Shown here piece after piece: positions 1 to 10,443 of a stretch of 64,000 nucleotides of DNA. Under the pieces are notes generated by a model. The model saw nothing but the letters and a program-made list of their open reading frames with translations, ran no database searches and had not been told where the DNA came from. This stretch comes from Larix kaempferi (Eukaryota > Streptophyta > Pinopsida > Pinales > Pinaceae): assembly GCA_027924585.1 (NCBI GenBank), contig BSBM01000370.1:30277501-30341500 (forward strand), written 5' to 3'. Within the stretch, counting starts at the first letter, position 1; every line of letters starts with the position of its first letter. The position numbers were made by a program, and so were the translations under genes.

Positions 1-495
1 GCACCAGCACTAGCACCAATAAATATTTATATTTATAAGGACTATCAGCTTAACTACTACGAGGGCACATGTATTAACTATAGGTACTTTTACTTGGATG
101 CTCAGCTAAGGATCCTATCCACATCCTACTTCTCCAGCTAGGGTTAGGGTACATGTAGGGGCTATCCAGTGAAGCGGGCTTACATTAGGGAATACTTTTA
201 GGAGTCTAATCTCTACTGCCACCTTCACTTTATACGTGTACAATGCTGCTACCTTAGGGAGAATGATCTAGATTGGGAGTATTGCTATTATAAGTAGTAT
301 GCGAATGAGGGGAAGAAACTATCTTTTGGTTCGAGGGTGAAGGGATAGGCACCTAATAAGAAAGAAGATGCGCAAAAGCTAAAGGAGGTGCGGGATGAAT
401 ATGGTTTTAAAATCAGATTTTACGGTAAAATGTCATCGATGACCCTACAAGTGATGCGACGGTTCTTCATTACGGTACTCCACTTAGGGAAGTGA
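1..495 (+). pseudogene. Unrecognised degraded coding region broken only by TAG codons
   Basis: Frame 1 runs from the window edge to a TGA at 493 and contains five in-frame stops, at 139, 145, 199, 295 and 346. All five are TAG, with no TAA and no earlier TGA, although the DNA is AT-rich. Between stops the translation is protein-like: Tyr/Cys-rich at first, then a charged stretch ending around KLKEVRDEYGFKIRFYGK. Reading each TAG as a former CAG (Gln) would give about 164 open codons. I recognise no family. It continues beyond the left edge. A decayed transposon protein is the most likely identity, but that is inference. Confidence 0.45.
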
Positions 496-1346
496 TGTTA
501 GACACTCAGTTATAACTCCCATACTAGTGACATACATAGGTATGACACTCAAACTGAAACCATTGATGTTTCAAATCTGGATCAAATGTGATTGGTGCTT
601 ATTTAACTGGATCAACAGGTTCTTATAAAACTAAAGCTACTCACTTTGAATCTTCAATCACATCTCCATCTAGGATCGTAATCAGCTCTATGCCTGGATT
701 TAGATCACGTTACTCTAGCTACCAATGCTATCTCTATCATTTTTTACCTTTGTACCCGTCACTCTTAGGACCTTTAAAGGAAGATGTAATAATAATAAAT
801 ATGTATAATTGGAAGTACACTGAGATTAAATCTAGGAACACTACTTATTAGAACGTCAAGCTATACCTCCGCATCACTCCTGGGTGCTATATAATATGTT
901 GGAACAAAATGGTATGAAAGTAAGGAACCTAGAACTACTAGGTATTTATCTTAAACTTTATTGGGGAACTATAGATCTTGATCTTGATCCTAACTAACCC
1001 CCTTGGCTCTCTACAATCAAGATGAATTACAAGTGATTATGAGTGAACCCTACCTAATAGTGAGTGGGGTATCATTGGCATGTCAGAAACTACTATAGCA
1101 AGATCATAGCTAGGAAGAGACTAGATAGGGATGTCACATAGTTATATGCCAGATTGTGGTAAGGGATTTGGTCTACTATCCAACTACTCGAATTAATGCC
1201 AAGTCTTGGCGCTTTGAACAAAACACATACGGAATTTAATCTAGGTCTGAGTTGTCGACTGCATATGCTTCTTGGAATTCTCAATGAAGATCGACAACAA
1301 GGATTGAGAGACCACCCAGTTCATAGTACTCACTTAGTTTACAGAG
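496..1346. other. No recognised gene
   Basis: Mixed-composition DNA following the degraded frame. An 87-codon open frame at 588-851 on the plus strand may be a frameshifted continuation of the upstream pseudogene, because the text stays protein-like, but no domain is recognisable. Nothing else is supported here. Confidence 0.4.
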
Positions 1347-1620
1347 CCTACGGTAGGCTCTTAATGAGGTAGTTGGTTTGCATGCCATTTCATATGGGTA
1401 ACCTACCATAGCTCTTAATGAGGTAGGTGGTTTGCATGCCATTTCATATGGGTAACCTACGGTAGGCTCTTACTGAGGTAGCTTGTTTGCACGCCATTTC
1501 ATATGGGTAACCTACGGTAGGCTCTTACTGAGGTAGCTGGTTTGCACACCATTTTATATGGGTAACCTACGGTAGGCTCTTAATGAGGTAGCTGGTTTGC
1601 ACACCATTTTATATGGGTAA
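1347..1620 (+). repeat. 55-bp tandem repeat, five units
   Basis: Units start at 1347, 1402, 1456, 1511 and 1566. Four are 55 bp and the second is 54 bp. Each ends in ATATGGGTAA. Most begin CCTACGGTAGG, an inverted repeat with a 1-nt spacer, so each such unit carries a small hairpin head; in unit 2 this is altered to CCTACCATAG. Units 4 and 5 are the most alike, suggesting expansion at the right edge. Confidence 0.93.
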
Positions 1621-3770
1621 CTTGGTTTATACTCTTGTAACTCTGAGCTATAGTAATTTTTATTCAACCCTGTAACTTCATTTGCATTCCCACTCACCTA
1701 TGATATCATCCTTTGATATCAAGATCAAGTCATTTTACCATTCACACTAGATAATGTATATTTAATTCTTTCTCATTTATATTTTTATGCACAGTGCGTT
1801 CACTCTTCATAGAGCATGAACACACAATGTTTTGAAAATATATGTATGAATAAATTTATACCTTTGCTAACAATATCATTTGTCTCTCTAGTATGGCTAT
1901 GTCGAGACTATTTAACGGGTTAATGACTCGATGGCCATCCTTAATATTTGTTTTGCTTACATGGTAAGTGCTATCTCTGTTCAAGCATTTAGCTAGTGAT
2001 TGTTTGGGGTTCCTCCTCTACAAGGAATATCATGAGAGTGGTATAGAATCCCACCAACCTCTACGCAGGTTTCATGGAAAATAATGCATTGGGATTGTTA
2101 GTATTGTGACCAATAACAAGTAAATGATTGTCCATTTTGTTCTACTCCTATACACATATATTGCTATATACACAAGCATTATTAAATGCGGGGTTTGATT
2201 TATTATTTAATTGAATTAGTATATGTTATTTGGACACAGGTGTTGTTGGGGCTCAAACTCGGCATGATCATGTCCGCAACCTCTATTGATGGACCACTTG
2301 GCCGCCTACACCACCAACTGACTCAGAAACTAAGCCAACTCATGGCCACAGTTGCAATTCTTGATAAATTAGAGAGCAAACAAGCTTCACTGTACATTTT
2401 TATGAATAATATATACTCATTAAGGATTTGTATTAATTTTCTCCATTTTATTTGATGCCATACCCAAACGTATTCAGGTGCATTCAACACAATGCATAAT
2501 CCCTTGGTTGGTTTCACAGGTATGAAACATTTTCTCTCTATGTTTCGTTAGATGGCTCAAACCTCAGTCATAATAATATGCATTCTTTTGATAATGGATC
2601 GGTTTTGTTCTTCGAGGAAAGGAATTATTTATACTCTGTTATTTGTAACATATTGATTTGAATACTAAAATGTTAGCTCTACTTTCTGTCTATATTATGT
2701 GGGTCGGAACGGGCTCGGAAAATTGATTCCTTAAAAATGATGGATCCTCATAGGATCGAAACTCTGCTTTTTTTGTAAATCCCCGATGGTTGTCAGAGAG
2801 CCTTGTTGTAAATCCATGATAACTAGGGTAAAGAATGTTGGACTTGTAGCCAGGATATCAACGATGAAGAACAATTCTAGATCTTGAATAAAGAAAGAAA
2901 GACATATATTCATTACTACTATATTCTAAAGCTTGCTTCTTTGTTGCTATGATTAAAGAAAGAAAGACATATGCCTTGTGATGATATGAAACAAACTTAA
3001 GTATGTTCTGTGAGAAGTTTATGGAAATATTAGAATGAGAAAAGTAAAAACATTAAGAATGTTGAAATTCTATATTTAGTATAAAATAAAAAAGGTTAGA
3101 CCAATTATTATTTTAACTGTCTTTAGTTGAAAGAAGTAAAGTTTTATTTTTTATTTTTCATAATCTCCTCTGTTTGGGGTTGTTACACTTGCTTCATGGT
3201 TCTTGAGACTCAGAAACCTCATTCAAGGCCATTTAAGGCCCTTGATTTCATTCCCTAACCATTGTTCCATAATATGTGTCTTTGGTATACAATACCAATA
3301 CCACATACAATACATAATCGTGATGCTCATATTCCCATGTAGAGATGGCATATCCCCTATAAAGGTTAGTATTCATGCTTGGATTAATCATTTATGTGCA
3401 TCAATCATCAAACACGAGAGTCTTAGTTATCACTCACTATTACATTAGCATTCAAGTTCAAATAAGAAAAGTTTAATTTTAAATGTTTTTACCTCACTAC
3501 ATTAGTATTAAAAACAATATTTACACCGTGATTCATTGAGAAAGTGAGAACTTAGAATTGGAACTTGTTGGGACTGACATAGCTATGTAAACTTGTATGG
3601 ATTTGGTATAGTTATTTTCTACATTATTGTCATGATGTATTTTCTTATTTATAAACTCTTGTATTTAGTATAATATATTCAACTGCTTTACCTTGTATCT
3701 TATTTTTTTTCTGGTAAATATGTATGCTTTCATCTTCTTAATGATTACAGTGTTATTTCAGGCATGGTTC
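1621..3770. other. Unassigned intergenic DNA
   Basis: No recognisable gene, RNA or mobile-element ends. Short open frames (for example 2186-2455 plus and 2731-2913 minus) lack domains and look like chance. A 22-bp stretch containing AAAGAAAGAAAGACATAT occurs twice near 2892 and 2953. Confidence 0.4.
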
Positions 3771-3837
3771 GAGTCATCCTACTAGCTAGCACATATGCTC
3801 TCAAATCTTGTTGGAGTCATCCTACTAGCTAGCACAT
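3771..3837 (+). repeat. 24-bp direct repeat, spacing 43 bp
   Basis: GAGTCATCCTACTAGCTAGC followed by ACAT occurs at 3771-3794 and again at 3814-3837. The unit contains the palindrome GCTAGC. Its role is unknown. Confidence 0.85.
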
Positions 3838-4131
3838 TTCTCATTTAGAAAATTGTTGTTATAGTTTATCACTTGTTAGCCAATTGTATCATTTCATGAT
3901 TTGCATGGTTGTTTTGCAGGTCTCCTTGTCATATTGAGCACTTGGTCGAGTGGAGGTGGCAAATTCCTTCCGAAAAAGGTACCTCGAGTTCCCTTTATGT
4001 CCATGGCATTGAGTTTTCTTTGTGTCCATTGTAATTATTATATATTTAATTACTGTATTTATTAATTTTTAAAAAATATACAATTAATATCATCATAATA
4101 GCCTCCATGGTTGAATGCAAACACTTCCGTG

Positions 4132-4145
4132 CACTACAAGAAAAA
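4132..4145 (+). mobile_element. CACTA (En/Spm)-like terminal inverted repeat end, unpaired
   Basis: CACTACAAGAAAAA matches the canonical terminus of plant CACTA DNA transposons. A matching inverse end (TTTTTCTTGTAGTG) was not found elsewhere by eye, and no transposase is visible. It would be a decayed or truncated end abutting the LINE fragment, or a chance match of 14 bases. Confidence 0.4.
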
Positions 4146-4276
4146 TTACATTTTAACCTCACATAAAATTGTTGTATATTAAAATATTTAATTTTAAATA
4201 GTATTTGTATAATATTATAATTATGTTTATAATATTTTTATTAATTTTATTATATAGCTTTTAAATAAAAAATTCT

Positions 4277-4588
4277 ATGGATGATCAACTGGTTTGGTCT
4301 AAGAATTCAAATGATGGGTCGGTCATTGCAAAATTGGCGTATGAGTCCTTGGCCACATGTGGTTTTGTGGATGCGAAGTGGTGGTTCACAAAATTGTGGC
4401 TTTTTCATATGCCCTTAAAACTTAAATGTTTTATCTAGTTGGTGTTGAATAATTGTATCCTTACTTGGGATAATCTATGCCGACGTGGTTTCAGTGGTCC
4501 TGGTTGGTGTGTGCTCTGTCGTTCACAGGGAGAAACTATTGACCATATTTCCAGCGGTGTCCTTTTGTTTCTGCTATTTGGTCTGTAA
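4277..4588 (+). pseudogene. LINE reverse-transcriptase zinc-binding (zf-RVT) region
   Basis: Frame 2 gives a typical zf-RVT pattern: a KLW...MPLKLKCFI block, then NNCILTWDNLCRRGF, then WCVLC...GETIDHI, which supplies the Cys-x2-Cys and His of the zinc site. A TAG at 4436 sits where family members usually have Trp, consistent with TGG to TAG. The frame ends at TAA 4586, and the linker resumes in frame 1. The first ATG at 4277 is only the first visible codon, not a real start. Confidence 0.8.
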
Positions 4589-4759
4589 TCAGTAATATCT
4601 GTGGGCGGCGTTTCAGTTGGGGATTCAACTCTCTGGTGGACGACCTTCGTGCTTGGGGGCGTTTACATAATGAATGGCATGCCCTTCCTTGTTTTGCCTT
4701 TTGGGAGGTCTGGAGGGCTAGGAACTCTGCCATTTTTTATGATGTATGCCCGGATGTAT

Positions 4760-5340
4760 CTTTTTTTGGGATGTAGAGCGCTTGCTACGTTTAGAGATTC
4801 TATTGTTGTGAGCTCTTATAGGGGTGTTTCTTCATGTCCTACTAGTCCTTCATTTCCTCTTCAAGATCTTGTTTATCCTTGTGGTTTCTTTGACGATGCT
4901 TCGCAAGGCAGGGGCTCAATCAGTGGGACTGGTGCAATACTCTTGTGAATCCGTCTCGAAGATTCAAATTGTGGTGGAACTCTGGGGTGGGTTCAAACTC
5001 ACGTAGTGAACTGCTGGCTCTCTGGTTACTCCTCTGTTTTGCATCTTCTCGTTGGTTCCACACCCTTCAGGTTTGGGGTGATTCTCGTATTACGATTGAT
5101 TGGGCCAATGGTGTTGTTTCCATCAGGGTGTTGTTGCTCTCACATTGGCTCCGTGAGACTCGATGCTTGGTTGAACGTTTCCACAGTATCAGTTTCCATC
5201 ACGTTCCCCGCTCGCATAATCAGTTGGTGGATGACTTGTCGAAGCGGGCTTTAACCTACCCTTTGGGCCTTATCTTTTGGGAGGATTGGGAGGATGATCT
5301 ATTGTTTTCTGCGGGTTCTTTGGATCATCTATGTTTGTAA
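4760..5340 (+). pseudogene. LINE RNase H domain (RVT_3-like)
   Basis: The domain would degrade RNA in the RNA-DNA hybrid during target-primed reverse transcription. Frame 2 carries VYPCGFFDDASQ with the first catalytic Asp near 4892. After a frameshift near 4945, frame 1 carries SRSELLALWLLL (Glu), VWGDSRITIDW (second Asp) and HVPRSHNQLVDDLSKRA (His/Asp end), finishing at TAA 5338-5340. All expected catalytic positions are present, so only the frameshift separates this piece from an intact domain. Open frames downstream (5294-5777) are 3' UTR shadows. Confidence 0.85.
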
Positions 5341-5660
5341 CTGTTGGTGGTTACATTTATCGGATTCTATCTTTTGTTGCAGGTTTTTAGTGGGGCCTTT
5401 TGGCCAATCTTTGGTTGGCATTTTGTTGTGGCTGGGTTTTTTCTCCAGTTGTTTTTACTACTATTTTGGCGGCCTATATCTTTGTTTTGGTGGCCTTTTA
5501 TAGGCGGTATTTCTCTTGGTTTCTTCTCACAAGAGTGCCTTGGTCCGGGTGCGGTTTTTTCGGGACTCGACCTGTTATTTCTGGGTCCTCTTTTTGCTAT
5601 CTAGTCTACTTTGTTGGGACTCCGTTCTTTGTGCTGATTGATTTTTATTTACCTAGCGGA

Positions 5661-5798
5661 TGGGGTGTAGCCGTGGTTATTAGTGTTTGGACATATATGT
5701 CTCATGTTACTATTTCTTTTCCTTGTGGCTGGGGTGTAGCCGCGGACATTGGTGTTTTGGATACATCTGTCACATGATACTATTACTATTTGTCTTTA
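5661..5798 (+). repeat. 69-bp tandem duplication in the LINE 3' UTR
   Basis: TGGGGTGTAGCCG begins at 5661 and again at 5730. The following text (TTGGACATATATGTCTCATG versus TTGGATACATCTGTCACATG) is diverged but collinear. Confidence 0.75.
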
Positions 5799-6148
5799 TT
5801 AATAGTAAGTTATTTTATCTTTTCGATTTAAAAAAAATATATATACTGTGAATGATAAAAGCTTATAAATTCAAGAGTCAACCTAAAGGTTTTGAGTAGC
5901 ATAAACAGTAATTTAGTATCAAAATTCATTCCAGCCTCTACTTATCGAGTATCATCAAATATTAGTGAATTAAAAAATTGTTAATCAACATTTGTGTTAT
6001 ATTCCAAAAATATGTGTTTTATTTTTATGTTTTCAAATGATTCGTGGAGAGCTCTTATCCTTCTCTGCCAGGCTTCCAAAATAAGTACGTTCAAACCTAC
6101 TAACCCAACAAAGGAATACATTATAATTTTATTTTCACTCTCCACAAA

Positions 6149-6335
6149 TTGATATTATAAAAATAATTTATAAATACATTAATATTTTAATAATTTTTTA
6201 AATAAAACATGTTAAAAAAAACTAAAAAACTAAAATTGATATTATAAAAATAATTTCTAAACACATTAATATTTAAATATCCTAATTTTAATAATTCTTC
6301 TTAAATAAAACATGTAAAGAAAAACTATAAAGTAA
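6149..6335 (+). repeat. About 87-bp tandem duplication
   Basis: TTGATATTATAAAAATAATT begins at 6149 and again at 6236. Both copies continue with similar text ending in AAATAAAACATG. Confidence 0.75.
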
Positions 6336-6545
6336 TAAAATTGATACCATGATATATTGCTCCATTTCACATTAGTTATGGGTAACAAATATTTTCACCC
6401 TCCAAAAGATGATAAAGGGTATATTACTTTATCTGGCTCTGAAATTATATCTTAGTTCGGGCTTAAATGTGACGGGGAAACACAATTTTGTAATATCTAA
6501 CTGTATGGGGATGGGCTTCTTTTTGAACTACTGTCCTATGTTGTA

Positions 6546-6628
6546 GTTTTGTTGATGGTCATAATGAAATAACAAGTCACTACGTTTAGTTTTGTTCATG
6601 GTCATAATGAAATAACAAGTCACTATTT
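6546..6628 (+). repeat. 43-bp tandem duplication
   Basis: GTTTTGTTGATGGTCATAAT at 6546 is repeated at 6589 with one substitution (TTGTTCATGG). Both continue GAAATAACAAGTCACTA. Confidence 0.88.
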
Positions 6629-7318
6629 TTTTTATTAAAAAAATGTAAAAATTTATTCACAATAAAGATTTAGGAAAAAAAATCACATAAAATCTCAAGA
6701 AATTTATTTCAAAGTGAAAATTCATCAACGAAAAAGAGTGCTAGGTACAAATTAAAACACAAGAAATCCCCCCAAAAAGAGCAAAGAGAACATGTGTACA
6801 CCAATCTTCTACCAATGGGAATGTTGTTTGTTTTGAGCATTTCATGGAAATTAGGAAATCTCAGTGACATGTGTTTAGCTATTGTGCATCTTTACTATGC
6901 TTTTAAAGCTTATAATCCTTATGGTTTGAGTTCTTTGTAGTTCCTTTTATTATCAATTTTTATAGATATTTTATGTAGATTTTTTTTTTTTTAATATAAA
7001 TATTTGGGATCAATAAAATGTTAAGTGAGGATATATGAATCATGAAACATTGTAAAGAGAATAAAAAATGTTATTTTACAAAGTAGATAAATGATAATAC
7101 AAATTTGGGATTTAAAAATGTTATGCTTTTCTTTTCACATGTTTATAACTTCAATACTCCTTCCAAAATACAAATAGATATCAAATGAGTAAAAGATACA
7201 TAATAACAATCTTCAATAATGGTTACTCTTTGAACCAAATCAATAAAGCTTTTAGGTCTATCCCACGCCTATCCCTCATCCCAAACATAAACCTTCGCGA
7301 CCCAGTCCCCCTTCTTGA

Positions 7319-7800
7319 GCCTTAAACTCTCTTCCCTACATCCAAGGCATCACTGATTGAATATCTAAACTCTTAAATAAAAGAGAAATTAAAACAGTCT
7401 TTAAACCCCACAAAACTCTCAAATAGCTATTTCAAAGTGTCAAAGATAAATCTGACCCCCTTCTTTCCCAAGGGGTTTATCAAATTCCTTGCTCTTGTGG
7501 CAAGTCCTATATTGTCCAAAGTGGTATATCCATTAGGACCACCTCAAGGAGCACATCGTTGACACTAACCACAATCAACTTTCCAAGTTTGCCATTGCAG
7601 CGCACTCATTCAATTCCAAACATCTTATTTGCTTCGATCAAAACAAAATTTTGTCCCATACCTCTCATTACTCCTCACGCCTTATAAGGGAAGCCCTTGA
7701 AATAGAAAAGAATCCTAACAATTTTAAGCGTGATAACGGCTACAAGTTAAGTCAATCACGGAAGCCTTTAATCTATCATGTAAACCATAAACTCAATTGA
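7319..7800 (+). pseudogene. Penelope-like element GIY-YIG endonuclease (broken)
   Basis: Frame 2 (about 7319-7542) reads LPYIQGITD, stop, ISKLLNKREIKTVFKPHKTL, stop, LFQSVKDKSDPLLSQ, then GVYQIPCSCGKSYIVQSG, the GIY...YIG core of Penelope-like retroelements. After a frameshift near 7542, frame 1 continues LKEHIVDTNHNQLSKFAIAA through SRLIREALEIEKNPNNF and ends at TGA 7798. The catalytic Glu of the REALEI block is present. YIG has become YIV. Stops are TGA 7358 (probably from CGA) and TAG 7424 (probably from CAG). The reverse transcriptase is missing, so the copy is 5'-truncated. Confidence 0.85.
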
Positions 7801-8934
7801 TTCCGAGTCTATCCTTACTCCCCCTATCTTTAGCCTTCTCTTAATTAATTTTTAAATTTTTTTATCTTTTTAATTTTCCTCACTTCTCTTCTCTTCACAT
7901 TAATTTTTTTTATTCACTATCGTTCTCTCTATAATTTTATTAATTTTCCATTCACTAAAATAAGGTCTTTTTAATTAAGCCTTTTCACTTTACCATTTAA
8001 TTTAAACTCATTAGATTATACCTTACTCATTTTCTTCATTTCCTTCCTTTAATGATTTAAATAATTTTCATTCCCATCTCCTTTGTTATTTTAATTTTAA
8101 TTTTGACTTTTTTTTATAAATTGTCTACCCATAATTTATATTTTATTAATTTAATCTTTAATTCTTAATATTGAATAGTTTATCATTATTAAAAAAATTA
8201 ACCTTAATATATTATTATTAAAATTGTTTTAACTTTTTTATTTAAGAATGTTTCCTTTGTTATTTTTATTTTTATTTGACTTTTTTTATAAATTGTGTAC
8301 TCATAATTTGTATTTTATTAATTTAATCTTTAATTCCCAATATTGAATAGTTTATAATTATTAAAAAATTTAACTTTTTTATAAATTGTGTACTCATCAT
8401 TTGTATTTTATTAATTTAATCTTTAATTCTTAATATTGAATAGTTTATAATTATTAAAAAGTTTAACCTTAATATTATATTATTAAAATCGTTTTAACTT
8501 CTTTATTTAAGAATGTTTATTTTATTATTAATTTTAAGGTTCAAAACCTCATTTTGGAATTAATTAGTTATTTATTTTCATTCCTCTTTTTTCATATAAT
8601 TAATTATCCACTCTCCCTATTATATTATTAAAATTCTTTAACTTTCTCCTTTAATATTATTACTTTTTATAATCTTAAGAGTCACTCCCTTAATTTATAT
8701 TTATTGAACTAAATTTAATTTTCTTCATTAATCTTTAATCAATTAAATAGTTTTAATTATTCCCCATTTCCTTTTATATATATATACCCTAATTTAATAT
8801 TTGTCAATATTTTATCCCTTATTTCTTGTCTTCTTCCTTATTTTTCTTTATCTAATTTCTTAACGTTTAAATTACTCATTCCTATATAAACTCAGTCTCA
8901 CTTTTTTCTTATCATGAGTAACTATTTCATGTTG
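7801..8934 (+). repeat. T/C-rich DNA with repeated units, probable Penelope 3' region
   Basis: The plus strand is strikingly poor in G for about 1.1 kb. A unit beginning ATAAATTGT(C/G)TAC occurs at 8116, 8288 and 8381. The motif TTTAAGAATGTTT recurs near 8240 and 8504. Its position right after the endonuclease stop suggests the element's 3' untranslated region, but this is inference. Confidence 0.5.
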
Positions 8935-8936
8935 AT

Positions 8937-8985
8937 TCCTTGAAGATGGGTAGAGTGTCTACGGGAAACATCAATTACAAAACTT
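8937..8985 (+). ncRNA. Hammerhead-ribozyme-like core, decayed (candidate)
   Basis: TTGAAGA (hammerhead consensus CTGANGA) is followed by the perfect hairpin GTAGA-GTG-TCTAC and then GGGAAAC, which contains the GAAA of the second core strand. Penelope-like elements are known to carry hammerhead motifs in their terminal repeats, and this lies about 1.1 kb past the GIY-YIG stop. The extra GG on each side of the stem and the C-to-T change argue that it is inactive, or that the match is fortuitous. Confidence 0.3.
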
Positions 8986-10109
8986 CAACACAATGAAATC
9001 CAAAATCATTAAAGCTATGTCTAACCAATGTGAAATCGTCCATACTCTAAAACTTTTCAAAATAAATAACACCATCTCTTATAAGACACTCCTCACTAAA
9101 ACATAACCATACCTAAAACAAGTCGAATAGCTGCAAGGCAGCTAGTCCCTGCCATAAACGCATGTTAGTAGTTGAGATACAGTACAACAATGTTGTTTAT
9201 AACTGCTTCTAAGAAAGATTTAAATTTCAAGTAAAAATTTAGTAAATATATTTAAGCTTTCAATATTTTCAAAAATATATTTTAATAGGATATAATCCAC
9301 TTCTTGTTAATTAAGAATTAACAAATAGTAACATATATAAAATGGTATAATTATCTATTACAAAAAAAAGAAAAGATTTGCAATTTTGTATTATTAATAT
9401 GTAAAAAAAAAAAAAAAAAGATTTTATTTAAATACAATGACCCTCATGTCATGTCAAGGAATGGCATATAATGCTATTGAAATGACATACAATGTTATTG
9501 AACGAAAACATGACAACATTGTAAAGAAAATGTGAAACTTCCTAAGAATACCATATTGTAGTGTACTGTGACATGTATGAGATTTGAAAAGAATAAAATA
9601 AGTGTACATGCATGGACCCATCGGTTTGTTGCATGGCTTGTCATTGACTACAATAACTTTAATACACAATTGGGAAATGTGCAGTGTAATGGTGGAGAAT
9701 CGATAGTAATATGTATTTAATCCCCATCGATCTGATGATCCACGATTGAGTCCATAGACTAGAACATAATTTTTTAATTTTATTTTTAATTTTACAAAAG
9801 TCACATCTTAAGAGGGCTTATTAATCAAATCAAATTTACTAGCCAATCAAAAATTAGAATAGCCAATCAAAAATAAGAATTATATAATTTATAAAATTTA
9901 AAATATAATTTTTTATTTGTTTGAAAATCAATTGAATAATTAAAATTTATAAACAATAGGTAACTATATAAAAAATTTAAAATGAAAATTTAGAAATTAA
10001 TTAAAAATAGAATGCAAATGGATTGTTATGCCTTGATAAAGACTAATAATTAAAAATATCAAAAAAATTAATTCCATATATATATAATTGTATATTGAAA
10101 AACGATAAA
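8986..10109. other. Unassigned AT-rich DNA
   Basis: No gene recognised. A minus-strand open frame at 9454-9804 (116 codons) has no family resemblance. A 17-nt hairpin (TAGCTGC-AAG-GCAGCTA) lies at 9128-9144, and an A17 run at 9403-9419. Confidence 0.45.
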
Positions 10110-10310
10110 ATTTGATAAAATCAATCAAAATGAGTTGAAAATAAATAAATAAAAACATTAAACCAACAATACAAACATCACTTTAATAAAAAGAGAAACT
10201 GATGGCAAATAAAGTGAAAATGCCTTGTAAACTACCATGCTTCCATATTCTTCAAAAAAAGGCACCAATAGCAATACTGGCTTTCATTGTCCTAAGGACA
10301 TGTTAGTTAC

Positions 10311-10443
10311 GGGGCCGCCGTTATGGCCGGGTGGCTGGGGCGGTCGGTTGTGGCCGTCCCCACCCAGGATCGACCTCAAGACCCCGTTCGATTCGGCGTT
10401 CTCACCCATCATTGAGCGCCAGTTTAATTAGCATGTGAAAAAA
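10311..10443 (+). mobile_element. tRNA-derived SINE with 17-bp target site duplication
   Basis: A GC-rich 133-bp insert in AT-rich DNA, ending GTG followed by an A run. It is flanked by the perfect direct repeat AAGGACATGTTAGTTAC at 10294-10310 and 10444-10460. Pol III box A-like TGGCCGGGTGG lies at 10324 and box B-like GGATCGACCTC at 10367, correctly spaced. Segment B shows the empty site near 42765-42800. The intact duplication suggests a relatively recent insertion. Family not named. Confidence 0.9.

Larger units (their letters stand above)
4277..5838 (+). mobile_element. LINE (non-LTR retrotransposon) 3' fragment
   Basis: A 5'-truncated plant L1-type LINE. It holds, in order, a reverse-transcriptase zinc-binding region, a linker with the sequence WEVWRARNSAIFYD, an RNase H domain, a 3' UTR with an internal duplication and a short A tail beginning at 5830. 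The endonuclease and polymerase domains are absent, as is usual for 5'-truncated insertions. No convincing target site duplication was found. Several frameshifts and stops mark it as dead. Confidence 0.85.
5839..7260. other. AT-rich intergenic DNA
   Basis: No gene seen. Contains homopolymer runs (for example near 6980) and two local duplications listed separately. Confidence 0.5.

Noticed and set aside
1347-1620. CRISPR-like regular repeats
   Set aside because: Units are contiguous with no unique spacers, and the DNA is plainly eukaryotic.
5294-5777. Long plus-strand open frames rich in Phe, Leu and Gly, resembling membrane proteins
   Set aside because: They overlap each other in different frames within the LINE 3' UTR, whose T/G-rich composition produces hydrophobic codons by chance.
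9454-9804. 116-codon minus-strand open frame
   Set aside because: No domain, no promoter or splice context, low-complexity AT-rich surroundings; not distinguishable from chance.
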